Positions 24,247-33,500 of a DNA stretch of 40,059 nucleotides are shown piece by piece. The translations under genes and the position numbers were made by a program. Origin of the DNA: Bacillota bacterium (GTDB taxonomy: Bacteria; Bacillota; Bacilli; Paenibacillales; Paenibacillaceae); contig JAEWJS010000041.1 of the NCBI GenBank assembly GCA_023386495.1, forward strand, positions 1 to 40,059. Direction: 5' to 3'. Numbering within the stretch: the stretch's first letter is position 1; each line of letters starts with the position of its first letter. The notes beneath the pieces are model-generated. The model had not been told where the DNA came from and did not search any database. It saw only the letters and a program-made list of their open reading frames with translations.

Positions 24247-25185
24247 TTAGATTGCATCATCATCCGCATCGACAGACTCGGCGTCCGCCATATACCAATC
24301 GAAGATCACGAGCATATTGGAGATATGGGAAGCGTCAATTGCGTCTACCGCTACATCCTTCGCCTCCAGCGTCACCAGCATGCTGTAGAACGCCCCATAA
24401 TATGGGATGACGATCAGCTTGTCTTCCTCGATCGGCGTCGTCTCGCCATCGGTCAGCTTGGCAATCAGCTGCTCCTTCTCTTCCCCCGCGATCTGCCGGG
24501 CATGCCGAATGCTCACATTCCTTAGTTGCAGCTGGAGACTCGCCTTGCTGGGGCTCTCATCTTGCGCTAGTGCCGGGAATAGGAAAAAAGAAACCGCGAA
24601 TCCGAACGTTGAGCTGTAATACTTGATGTACTCCTCGAGCTGCACCTGATATTCTTCCTGCGTTGTCGGGATGGGCAGCGCCGCCAGATGAAAATCCGTC
24701 CACTTGATCACCTCGGTGAACTTCTCGACCTTCTTCGCATTGCGCACAATCGTGTGCTTGCTCTCCACCAGCGCTTCCCGGATCTCGTCCTCATGCTTGA
24801 ATTCCGCGCTCCAGATTTTCAGAATATTCGGCGTCTGGAACACGGCCAAGTCTACGAACACGGCCAATGCCGATAACTGCGCCATTAGCGCCCAATCGGT
24901 GTAGTCCAGCTTGTCCATCATGAAGCCGATTGCCATCAGCAGCAGGAACGCGACATAGAACGTCCTGCGCGTGCGGCCGAGATTGCCCCAGTAATTCTTG
25001 CTGTTCATCCAGTAGTAGGCGAGAATGATCAGCAGGATTAAGGCAAAGCCGCCGAAGAACATGTCCATGTACTCGACCTGGAACACGTCTATGCACAGCC
25101 AGGTCGCCGCACCTAGTAACGCGAGAATGCCCCCGTATACGAGTAGAAAAGAGATGCCGGACTTGTGATCATAGACAACCTTCAA
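24247..25185 (-). CDS. spoIISA: SpoIISA-family membrane toxin
   Basis: A 312-residue protein. The start is TTG 25185 with GAAGGAGG 10 bases upstream; an overlapping ATG gives only a three-codon frame. Several membrane helices occupy the N-terminal third (about 10-32, 41-58, 75-92, 97-115). Next comes the stretch VDLAVFQTPNILKIWSAEFK, characteristic of the family, then a cytosolic domain (about 130-305) of the GAF/PAS-like kind that binds the antitoxin. SpoIISA damages the cytoplasmic membrane and kills cells or blocks sporulation unless SpoIISB is present. It is longer than the 248-residue B. subtilis protein, mostly through an extra N-terminal helix and linker. The immediately downstream small basic gene completes the pair. 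Confidence 0.8.
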   Translation of the reverse strand: MKVVYDHKSGISFLLVYGGILALLGAATWLCIDVFQVEYMDMFFGGFALILLIILAYYWMNSKNYWGNLGRTRRTFYVAFLLLMAIGFMMDKLDYTDWALMAQLSALAVFVDLAVFQTPNILKIWSAEFKHEDEIREALVESKHTIVRNAKKVEKFTEVIKWTDFHLAALPIPTTQEEYQVQLEEYIKYYSSTFGFAVSFFLFPALAQDESPSKASLQLQLRNVSIRHARQIAGEEKEQLIAKLTDGETTPIEEDKLIVIPYYGAFYSMLVTLEAKDVAVDAIDASHISNMLVIFDWYMADAESVDADDDAI

Positions 25186-25303
25186 TCCATCATTTCCTCC
25201 TTCGTCAGTGGATGGTATGCTGATGTTGTATTCTCCCGAACCTCCATCTTATTCCAATCTATCCTGATGCGAGTATACATCATCCGAAGGAGGAATGAAC
25301 AGC

Positions 25304-26401
25304 ATGCATAATGGCCGAACGGCAATCATCATCGTGAGCTTCGCGCTCGCGCTCGTGATGGGCTGCACGAAGGAGCCGGTGACTCAAGAAGTCATCGTGG
25401 AATCGTATACCGACTACAAGCCGAATCCGGACGACCTCGCGCTGATCCGCGACGTTCGAGCCAATCGAGATTCCGCGCAGTCGTTGCAGGAGCTCTATCA
25501 GGAGCTCCCGCTCATCGACATTCACAATCATGACGCCGAGAATCCGATTGCCGTACAGACATGGGGACAATACGGGATCGACCGCATCGTGCTGTTCGGC
25601 AGCATCTCCGAGCCTCATGCACAAGTGACGGACGAGGAAGCATGGGCGCAGTATCTAGCGGAGCCGGACCATGTCTACCCTTCCTTCGCAGGCTTTCCGG
25701 TCTATGAAGAGGAGGGTGTCACATACGTAAAAGAGCGATTAGAGCAAGGTTATCTCAATATCGGAGAGATCGCCGCGGCCTCGACTTTCTCGCCTGTCGT
25801 CTCCAAGCTCAAGTGGAAGGCCGAGCACCCGAATGACGGTTATCTGCCGCAGATTTACGAGCTTGCTGCCGAGTACCGCACGCCGATCCTGCTCCATATC
25901 GACCCGCCTAACGGCTCGCCGATCCTCTACCTGGAGGAAGCGCTGGAACAGCATCGGGATACGAGCATGATTTTCGGCCATGCCAATGCGTATAATCCAC
26001 CGTGGAATATCGAGGTCCTGCTCGCCAAGCATCCGAACTTGTACATCGACTTCTTCGCGGGGTTCACGGCCTATAGCCGTGAGAGCACCAATAAGCTTCA
26101 GGACTTCGTGCCCGTCATCGAGCAGTACCCGGACCGCTTCATGCTGTCGACGGACTCCGGCTATGGACTGTCGCGGTACGAGGCTGCACAAGGCTTGTAC
26201 GAGATCATCGATCTGCTGACGCCGGAGACCGCGGTCAAGGTCGCCTACCAGAACTATGAGCGGCTCGTGGAGCAACAGCCGCCGACGGCCTCGCAGATCG
26301 AGCAGATCAAGGCACTGTCCGCGAAGGCTGGCCGGTTCGAGACGTATCGCTTGAACAAGCGGATGGCGAATGAGTTGATTATGGAGTTGGAGGGGGAGTA
26401 A
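25304..26401 (+). CDS. Amidohydrolase-family lipoprotein
   Basis: About 365 residues. Of two nearby ATGs I choose 25304, because AAGGAGG ends 10 bases before it and only one base before the other. A short basic N-terminus and hydrophobic core end in the lipobox LVMGC (Cys21), so it should be a membrane-anchored lipoprotein outside the cell. The metal-dependent hydrolase (amidohydrolase-related) pattern is visible: DIHNHD with His74 and His76, a LLHIDPP strand with a further His, FGHAN, and a late STDSGYG aspartate. Such TIM-barrel enzymes hydrolyse or decarboxylate small substrates. The substrate here is unknown; surface attachment is less common for this family. A bidirectional terminator follows. 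Confidence 0.75.
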   Translation: MHNGRTAIIIVSFALALVMGCTKEPVTQEVIVESYTDYKPNPDDLALIRDVRANRDSAQSLQELYQELPLIDIHNHDAENPIAVQTWGQYGIDRIVLFGSISEPHAQVTDEEAWAQYLAEPDHVYPSFAGFPVYEEEGVTYVKERLEQGYLNIGEIAAASTFSPVVSKLKWKAEHPNDGYLPQIYELAAEYRTPILLHIDPPNGSPILYLEEALEQHRDTSMIFGHANAYNPPWNIEVLLAKHPNLYIDFFAGFTAYSRESTNKLQDFVPVIEQYPDRFMLSTDSGYGLSRYEAAQGLYEIIDLLTPETAVKVAYQNYERLVEQQPPTASQIEQIKALSAKAGRFETYRLNKRMANELIMELEGE

Positions 26402-26409
26402 CTACAAGA

Positions 26410-26457
26410 GGAAATAAAAACCCACCCCAAGGCTTCATCGGCCAAAGGTGGGTTTAC
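26410..26457. terminator. Bidirectional terminator between lipoprotein and helicase operon
   Basis: AAACCCACC (26418-26426) pairs with GGTGGGTTT (26447-26455). On the minus strand the stem is followed by TTTTTATTT, a good tail for the helicase operon; on the plus strand the tail is weaker (TTTACTTGG) and would serve the lipoprotein gene. Confidence 0.8.
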
Positions 26458-26480
26458 TTGGTTATTATGCCTTGAAGCCA

Positions 26481-26662
26481 TTAACAAGGCTCCGGCAGCG
26501 ATTTCAATCTATCGAACACTTCCGTTTCAATCGTCTCCGCGGAAGTAACCATTAGGGCAAATACCGCAGCGTCCCGAAGAAGTCACCGGTTAGCTTGTCC
26601 TCCAACCGATCAGACAGATTGCTCCCGCTGCTCGATATTTTATTGTAGATCTCTGTGATCAA
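26481..26662 (-). pseudogene. Decayed gene remnant at the 3' end of the helicase operon
   Basis: A frame from TTG 26662 to TAA 26552 encodes 36 residues ending KLTGDFFGTLRYLP. A second, shifted frame starts at an ATG overlapping that stop (TAATG) and encodes 23 residues, ending KSLPEPC before TAA at 26481. The first peptide looks like the N-terminus of a longer protein; its acidic, aromatic EDKLTGDFFGTLRYLP pattern suggests the start of a defence-associated nuclease, but I cannot name the family. The second resembles a protein tail. A large internal deletion that fused the two ends out of frame would explain both. It begins 15 bases after the zinc-ribbon gene, as an operon member would. Confidence 0.5.
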
Positions 26663-26677
26663 TGGCTGATCTTCTAC

Positions 26678-27415
26678 TCATTCGTCAAAATATCCTCTCT
26701 TGCCCGTTGGTGACGGGAGGAACACGCCATACTTGTTAAATTGCCGGTTCCTAGGCGGAACTTGGTTGTTTTTATTCGGCCTATCATCGCTTCCCTGCGC
26801 GCGGCCAGACTTCCCTTTACTCCCCTTCGATGCAACTTGAATCGTATAAGGCTTATTATTGATCGCTAACGTATTATAATGATGCTTGCGCAGCATCCAA
26901 CGTCTGCAGTCGGAGCATACCAGCACCTTGCAAGGGACATAGTCATGCCTTTCATCCTTGGATATGCGGAGCCGAACATATTGGGTACCAAGCTCCACGC
27001 GGCACGTTGGGCATCGAGATTCATGATCTTGCAGGAGAAGATGGATGAAGTCGATCGTCTTCACGGCATCGTGGTTCACCTTCGGCTGGGGTTTACCAGA
27101 CTCGCGTGCCGCTGGTATCGCCTCCGGTTTGGGCTGTTGCGTGGGAACTGCTCGGTCGGCCCTCACAGGCGCTTCGCGAACATACCATTTGCGATTCTGA
27201 GAATCGACCAGATCCGCGAAAGTCCGAAAGACATATCCTTTATCGCAGCGCTTACAATAGAGCACATCAGCAGCTAAATATGCGCTAGTACCGCCCTTAG
27301 GACTTGCTTGATACAGAATCTCCAGCTTACGAGCCTGCAGTCCGCCATTGCACGATTCACATCGATGTTTACCGTATTCTATGATTCCAACTTCATGAAT
27401 TCTGCGTATGCTCAT
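26678..27415 (-). CDS. Double zinc-ribbon protein of the helicase operon, unknown
   Basis: About 245 residues. The start is ATG 27415, with GAGGTG six bases upstream. Two four-cysteine modules are visible: C19-x2-C22 with C54-x2-C57, and C135-x2-C138 with C167-x2-C170. Each is a candidate zinc ribbon. A Pro/Lys-rich linker (about 90-115) joins them, and the C-terminus is basic and probably disordered (SKGSKGKSGRAQG). This suggests nucleic-acid binding or a scaffold role. No named family is recognised. It follows the 803-residue helicase by 47 bases on the same strand and so probably belongs to the same operon. Confidence 0.65.
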   Translation of the reverse strand: MSIRRIHEVGIIEYGKHRCESCNGGLQARKLEILYQASPKGGTSAYLAADVLYCKRCDKGYVFRTFADLVDSQNRKWYVREAPVRADRAVPTQQPKPEAIPAARESGKPQPKVNHDAVKTIDFIHLLLQDHESRCPTCRVELGTQYVRLRISKDERHDYVPCKVLVCSDCRRWMLRKHHYNTLAINNKPYTIQVASKGSKGKSGRAQGSDDRPNKNNQVPPRNRQFNKYGVFLPSPTGKRGYFDE

Positions 27416-27462
27416 CTTCCGCACCTCATTCACAGGGAATTCAATGATTGTATTCTCGACCT

Positions 27463-29874
27463 CTACCTACTCTTTCTCTCATAATAGAAATGCAGCCGAT
27501 ACTCACAAATCTGCCGTGTCCAATCATAAACGACCTTTTTATGCTCATCAGCTACGTCAATATCAATCACAAACGCAAGTTCATCGAACGTGATTCGCCC
27601 CTTCGAGCTCCCGCTCCACTTCGTCATCGGCATCTCTGCAATCAACTTCGCTACCTTGGACTCATCGTACTCCCACATCTGTCGCGTCTTATTGTCCGAG
27701 AAATCGATTCGTTTCCGATACTCTTTCCCCATCATGTATCGATGGAAATGCGGCGCTGCTTCTATCGGTGTAATCGGTCGATTCCAGTCATCCACGCCTC
27801 TCTCCAACATGCCCTGCAGCAATACCATTTTGTAGCTCTTGCTCATACCCGTCTGCTCAACTTCGCGGTACCACCACTCATAGTCGAGGTATGCCTTCTG
27901 CTCGAGCTCGCTCAATTCCTCTGCCCAATGCAAGAAGCCAACATATGAGCCAAATTCCTGACGATATTCTCTACTGTCGGCACGCCCATGAAGATGCAAT
28001 TCAAGATAGGAAGGTCTGCGACCGAGTTCTCTCTTCAGATCCATGTAAGCCGACTTCAACTGCTCCTTGCGCGGTTGCCTCTTCCGAGACAATTCGTTCA
28101 ACAGATCAATAACCCCAACTTCTAACTCCAACACGCAGCCTTCCGGAACTGTCAGAGCTGCCGACCGCTTCTTGCCACCCTCACCCGGCGTCATATCGAA
28201 TAAGCTCATCTTCACGTCAGCATTGCGATAGTTACCGATCAGGTCGATGATGTTGCATGCCTGCTTCGATGGATGCAACCGCAGCCCGCGCCCTACCTGC
28301 TGAGTGAACACGGTCAATGATTCGGTCGGACGTACGAACAACAGCGTGTCGGTCTCCGGTATGTCCACGCCTTCATTGAATAGGTCTACCGTGAAGATGA
28401 CCTCCAATGTGCCAGTACCAAGCTTCTTTATGGCTTCTTCGCGATTCATCTCCTGCGTCCGAGAATGAAGACTTACCACCTGAACGCCCTGCGCCCGAAA
28501 ATATCGAGCCAGAAAGTCAGCCTGCGCAATAGAGGAACAGAATGCGATCGTTCGTGTCTGCTTGTACTTCGTCCAGGCTTCATAGACGGATGCTGCAGAT
28601 TCTTCTTTCAGCTGAACCGCGAGCAATTCTTCTTCATCGTACCGGTTGCCCAGCCAAGTAATCTGGCTATAGTCCGTCTCATCGTGTACGCCGTAGTACC
28701 GGAACGGGCTTAGCCAACCCTTGCTGATCGCTTCGAGAAAATGAATCCGATACGCCACATTCCCATCGCACAATGCATAGACATCCTTACCGTCCATACG
28801 GTCCGGCGTTGCCGTGATGCCCAGCAGGAACTTAGGCTGGAAATAGTCCAATATCGCCTGATAAGACTTAGCCGCAGCATGATGAAATTCGTCCACCACG
28901 ATTAGGTCAAAAGCATTCGGCGAGAATCGTTCCCTATGACGCTTCATCCCCAGCGTATAGATTGATGCGAAGACGAAATCGGCAGCCTCGTCTTTGCTCG
29001 TCCCGTTATAGAGACCCGATGTCTTCTCCGGCATGATCTGCCGGAACGAACGCTCCGCCTGATGCAGAATCTCCTCGCGATGCGCGACGAAGAGAACACG
29101 AGTGTAGCGCTGTGCGAAGAATCCCGCTAGGTATGTCTTCCCAAGCCCGGTCGCCATGACGACCATTGCCTTGTCGTAGCCTTCTTCGCTTGTGGCCTCC
29201 AACGCTTCCAAGGCGAGCAGTTGCGCTTGCCGAGGTGTAATACGTCCTAACGGTTCATTCTCATCGGCGGGCGTAACCGACTCTTTCCCTGGCAGCATAA
29301 GCTCTGCAGCTTCCATCTCTTCGATTGAACGAACCAAGTCGGGATACTTCTGACGATTTCGGTTATACGCCTCTTCATAGATTGCCAGCGAGATGTCGTT
29401 CAACGGCTCGGTCTGTTCATGATTGAATTGCTGCATGAACTTCTCTAGCGCAGAGTGGAACGTGTACGGCTCCAGCTGAGCATTCACGGCGAGATTCCAT
29501 TCGACACCCATACGGAAAGCCGACATCGAGAGATTCGAGGAACCTACGATGAATAGACCCTGGCCTTCGCCATGATCGAACAAGTACGCTTTGGGGTGAA
29601 AAGAAGTCCCGCGGCTGATCCATAGACGAGACTCTATCGCGGGATGAATGCCGAGCAGTGTCCGAAGCGCTTCTGGCTGCGTTACGAATAAATAGTCACC
29701 CGCTAGCAACTTGATCTCGGCCCCACGCTCTGCCGCTTCTCTCAGATGCGGAGCCAACAGGCGTATCCCCGATTCCATGACAAAAGAGGTGAGGATGTAG
29801 ATCCCCACCGCCTTATGAATACTCGGAATTAATTCGTCTGCTAGATTCTCTGTGATCAGCTTGATGTCAGGCAT
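27463..29874 (-). CDS. PLD-nuclease/superfamily 2 helicase fusion (helicase B)
   Basis: An 803-residue protein. Residues 1-150 form a phospholipase D-like nuclease domain with one HKD-type signature: H93-x-K95-x4-D100, then GSSN at 111-114. A DEAD/DEAH-type superfamily 2 core follows: Walker A ATGLGKT (241-247), HREEIL near 265, DEFH (328-331), GITATP (352-357) and motif VI QQVGRGLR (525-532). The C-terminal 230 residues contain helical repeats, including a LGRRPSYLELHLHG segment seen in related helicases. Such fusions unwind or translocate on DNA and may cleave it. It overlaps the MazG-like gene by eight bases. It is a distant paralogue of the 1,049-residue helicase in the same operon but lacks its N-terminal 130 residues and DUF3427 end. 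Confidence 0.8.
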   Translation of the reverse strand: MPDIKLITENLADELIPSIHKAVGIYILTSFVMESGIRLLAPHLREAAERGAEIKLLAGDYLFVTQPEALRTLLGIHPAIESRLWISRGTSFHPKAYLFDHGEGQGLFIVGSSNLSMSAFRMGVEWNLAVNAQLEPYTFHSALEKFMQQFNHEQTEPLNDISLAIYEEAYNRNRQKYPDLVRSIEEMEAAELMLPGKESVTPADENEPLGRITPRQAQLLALEALEATSEEGYDKAMVVMATGLGKTYLAGFFAQRYTRVLFVAHREEILHQAERSFRQIMPEKTSGLYNGTSKDEAADFVFASIYTLGMKRHRERFSPNAFDLIVVDEFHHAAAKSYQAILDYFQPKFLLGITATPDRMDGKDVYALCDGNVAYRIHFLEAISKGWLSPFRYYGVHDETDYSQITWLGNRYDEEELLAVQLKEESAASVYEAWTKYKQTRTIAFCSSIAQADFLARYFRAQGVQVVSLHSRTQEMNREEAIKKLGTGTLEVIFTVDLFNEGVDIPETDTLLFVRPTESLTVFTQQVGRGLRLHPSKQACNIIDLIGNYRNADVKMSLFDMTPGEGGKKRSAALTVPEGCVLELEVGVIDLLNELSRKRQPRKEQLKSAYMDLKRELGRRPSYLELHLHGRADSREYRQEFGSYVGFLHWAEELSELEQKAYLDYEWWYREVEQTGMSKSYKMVLLQGMLERGVDDWNRPITPIEAAPHFHRYMMGKEYRKRIDFSDNKTRQMWEYDESKVAKLIAEMPMTKWSGSSKGRITFDELAFVIDIDVADEHKKVVYDWTRQICEYRLHFYYERKSR

Positions 29875-30193
29875 CCTGCACCTCGATCAGATAGATGCGT
29901 TCCTTGAATCCGCCGCGCTTCGCGGCCTTCTCTGCACGGACTTGTTCGAGCTCGTCCACCGTAACGCCGTGCGATTCCGCCATGGCGTGAAGCAGCTCCA
30001 TGATATCAGCCAGCTCTTCAACGGCTTCCCCGTCTGTCTGGGCTGCGAGATACTCGCCGACTTCCTCTTGCAGCTTGGTTCGGAGTTCTACTCGGTACTC
30101 AGCGTCATCGAGGATTCGGGAAGTATACGAACTTCCCGAATTTGCAATGATCTCCGGAATCCGGTCACGTACGAGTTTATTATAGATCGGCAT
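29867..30193 (-). CDS. MazG-like nucleoside triphosphate pyrophosphohydrolase
   Basis: A 108-residue protein starting at ATG 30193 with GGGGGGA eight bases upstream; an ATG at 30199 is an alternative. It opens with the YNKLVRDRIPEII signature of the phosphoribosyl-ATP pyrophosphatase/MazG-like group. The metal site EE-x2-E (Glu43, Glu44, Glu47) and E-x2-D (Glu60, Asp63) are both present. These enzymes hydrolyse nucleoside triphosphates to monophosphates and pyrophosphate. Its 5' end overlaps the Nudix gene by 14 bases and its 3' end overlaps helicase B by eight bases, so the genes are translationally coupled. Activity on nucleotide pools or alarmones is likely; the exact substrate cannot be read from sequence. 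Confidence 0.8.
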   Translation of the reverse strand: MPIYNKLVRDRIPEIIANSGSSYTSRILDDAEYRVELRTKLQEEVGEYLAAQTDGEAVEELADIMELLHAMAESHGVTVDELEQVRAEKAAKRGGFKERIYLIEVQDA

Positions 30194-30590
30194 AGTCATT
30201 CCCCCCCAACATTTCCACAAATCTCACATCAGCAGGCGCAATGGTATAACCACTTAACCCCTCAACCTCTACCCACGCATAGGCATCATGATCAACCAAC
30301 TCAATCGTTCCGCTCACGTATCGAGCCCGATAAGCGATCAACCGGATGTGCGCATTGCCGTTATCGAACTCATTCGTGCCGAAATACACATACGGCTCGA
30401 TGAGAATGCTCATTTCTTCCTGCAGCTCCCTGACTAGACACTCAGCTGCAGTCTCACCCGCTTCGATCTTGCCACCTGGGAACTCCCAGAACCCCGCTAG
30501 AGGCTTGCCTTCCTTCTTCCTCGCGATAAGGATCCGACCCTCAGTATCCTCGATTATTGCTGCAGCGACCTCAATCATCTCTCTGCTCAC
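30180..30590 (-). CDS. Nudix hydrolase (MutT-like)
   Basis: A 136-residue protein with a near-complete Nudix box from Gly40: GGKIEAGETAAECLVRELQE, with Arg54, Glu55, Glu58 and Glu59 in place; the usual late glycine is serine. The resemblance to MutT/8-oxo-dGTP diphosphatases is strong, including FWEFPGGKIEAGET. It would hydrolyse modified or canonical nucleoside triphosphates. The start is uncertain: GTG 30590, three bases after the stop of the large helicase, or ATG 30578; both are coupled to that gene. It overlaps the MazG-like gene by 14 bases. Two nucleotide-clearing enzymes in one helicase operon is notable. Confidence 0.8.
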   Translation of the reverse strand: MSREMIEVAAAIIEDTEGRILIARKKEGKPLAGFWEFPGGKIEAGETAAECLVRELQEEMSILIEPYVYFGTNEFDNGNAHIRLIAYRARYVSGTIELVDHDAYAWVEVEGLSGYTIAPADVRFVEMLGGNDYADL

Positions 30591-30593
30591 ACC

Positions 30594-33500
30594 CTATACA
30601 ATTACTTTATTCGCCGCTGGCACAAGCGCTGGCGGCATCTCTTGCTTCAATCGCCAGACGAAGCTCATCGGCTTGTCGCCCTCATGACGCACATAGTCGG
30701 CTTCGCCTAAGAACACGAACGGTGCCGTATAATTGTTCTCGTTCTTGTATTCCCTGACGAACAAGGCAATGCGATTGCCCCGTTTCTTATGGTGGATATA
30801 ACGCTGCGCCGTGTTTGATTCTTCCGTAGTGCGGCTCTGCGTCTGCCAATGGAACAGTCGCTCATTGATCGCATAATCCTCATAGAGCGTAGATGGCGAG
30901 AAGTCCTTGTCCGACTTGTTCAGTGTAATGAAGAAGATGTCCGTCATCTTGTCCTCGAAGTATTTGACGCCCTCGCGGAAGGTCGGCGAGCTCTCTTCAT
31001 TCCAATACCCGAAGGCCGCCAACACTTGGTCAGTCGAATACTTACAGTGCAGATCCAACGGGCAAGAATATGGGAATTCATTCGGCTGGTCGACAAAATC
31101 AAGATGCGTCAACGTATACTGCAGAATAGCAGCGATTTCTTCACGGAATTCCGGGCACTCGAGAACGGCCGCCACTCCTTCTGCTACGCTGTCGAATCCA
31201 TTCTTCTTCGGCTCGGAACGGTAGAAGGTATAGTAGAACATATGGAGCATGAGTTGCTCTTCTTCGCTGGCAGGAGCAACTTTACCTTCCAGATACGTGA
31301 GAATGTACTTGATCAAGCGTCTTGAATTGATGTTCAAGAGCGCAGGAATCCGCTTGATCAATTGCTCGCCATTGTTGAATTCATACGGCTCCTTCAATCC
31401 CGCTTCAACGAGCAACCCTTGGAAGGAGCGATTGCCCGTTCTCCCGCCGTAGAATTCATACAGCGACATGCCGTAATAGTTCAGGAAGTTCTCCAGCGTG
31501 AGCGGCAGATGCGTATCCGCTTCAAAATGCTTCATCTTATGAATCAGATTCCTGCGGTTGTTGGTGGCTTGCTTCAGGTTCTTGAGAATATACTCGCGCG
31601 ATTGTTTCTCTAACTGGATGAAGCTTCCTCGAGGTAAGCTCGAGAAGCCTTGCTCCACGTAATGCTGGATCGAATGCTTCGTCTTCCCGATCAACGCTCG
31701 GAACTTGTCATGGAAGTTATAGTCCTTATGCGCTTGTCCGATGAAATCGAGCACGGTCAGACATTCTTTCCCTTCCGACAGCCGCAACCCCCTACCTAGC
31801 TGCTGCAGGAATACCGTTAAGCTTTCAGTCGGCCGCAAGAACAGAATGGTGTTCACGGCCGGGATGTCTACGCCTTCATTATACAGGTCGACTACGAAAA
31901 TCATCCTGATCTGTCCGCTCGTTAATCGAATCTTGGCTGCGGCACGGTCGGCATCGCTCGAATCGCCATGAAGGGCTATTGACGGTATGCCGGCTTCGTC
32001 GAACACCTTCGCCATGTAGAGCGCATGGTTGACACTGACGCAGAATCCTAGCCCCTTCACATCATCCAATGACGTGACGTACTTCCTCAAGCTATTCAGG
32101 ATCTGCGTGGTACGTATTTTGTTATGCGTATATACGCCCTCGAGCTCATGAATGTCGTATCCGCGTCTAGACCACGTTAACTGCGACAGATCGACGTTAT
32201 CCGTTACGCCGAAGTACTGGAACGGACATAGCAGCTTCCGGTCAACCGCATCCGTCAGTCGAATCTCTGCTGCGATTGTATCATCGAAGTAACCAAGAAC
32301 ATCCTTGCCATCCATCCGCTCCGGCGTGGCGGTCAATCCTAATAATATCTTCGGGTTAAAATGTGCCAGCAACCGTTGGTACGTAGGCGCTGCCGCATGA
32401 TGGAATTCATCGACCACAATGTAATTATAATAATCCGGTGTGGTTATGTCGGCTAGACGCATGGAGTTGAAGCTCTGGATGCTGATGAACAGATGCTCGA
32501 TGGATTGCGCTTGCTCCTTGCCGACTTGCAGCTCGCCGAAGTTTAGATCCTTCAGGATGACGCGGAACGTATCCCTACTCTGCTTCAAAATCTCTTCGCG
32601 ATGCGCAACGAACAGCAACCGCGCTCGGCCATTCGATTGCTGGAACCGCCTGTAGTCGAACGCCGATATGACGGTCTTACCCACGCCGGTAGCCGCTACG
32701 ACTAGATTCCGATAGCGACCGTAGTGCTTACGCTGCGCTTCTAATTTCTCCAGCACTTCCTTCTGATAATCGAACGGCGCAATGTCGAAGTTGAACTGCA
32801 GGGTTGCTTGGTCGCGGTCCTTTTTCTTCTGCAAGGCGGACTTCAGAAGCTCTTCATGTTCCTCGTTGCCGCACTGGAACGGCTTGAACGATCGATCATT
32901 CCAATAGCTCTCGAAGGTTGCGTCGATCTTCTTGAGCACGTCGACGGAATCCTTCTCCGTTATCTTCAGATTCCACTCGAGTCCGCTCGTCAGCGCCGGG
33001 TTCGATAGATTGGAAGAACCCACATAGGCTGTCGTGAACCCCGAATCCCGCTTGAAGACATAGGCTTTGGCATGCAGCCTGGTACGTTCCGAGTCATATG
33101 AGATTCGGATCTCTGTGTTGGGCAGCTTGCTCAATTCCATGATAGCCTTATAATCCGTAGCTTCCATGTATGTGGTCGTGATCACCCGCAGTTGGCCGCC
33201 GTTCGATGTGAATTGCTGCAGTTGATCAAGCATGCATCGCAGCCCGCTCCACTTAATGAACGACACCAGAAAATCGATCCGATCCGCCGACACGATCTCC
33301 AGTTGGAGCTCATTGAGCATATTGGGTTCCGAATGGGCGCCCGTGAACAGCGAGCTCTGCGATAATGGCGTTGCTGGTCTTACGACACGTTCAGACTTGA
33401 TGCCCCGAATGCTATTGATTTTCGAATATACGTAGGTAAGTACCTCGCCTTGCTCTTCAAGACGCAAGTCATCGAACATCTCGTCAGACAGATTGTTGCG

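Noticed and set aside
24018..24269. Longer version of the SpoIISB-like protein from an upstream start
   Set aside because: The upstream start overlaps the toxin gene and lacks a ribosome site, whereas ATG 24197 has a strong one.
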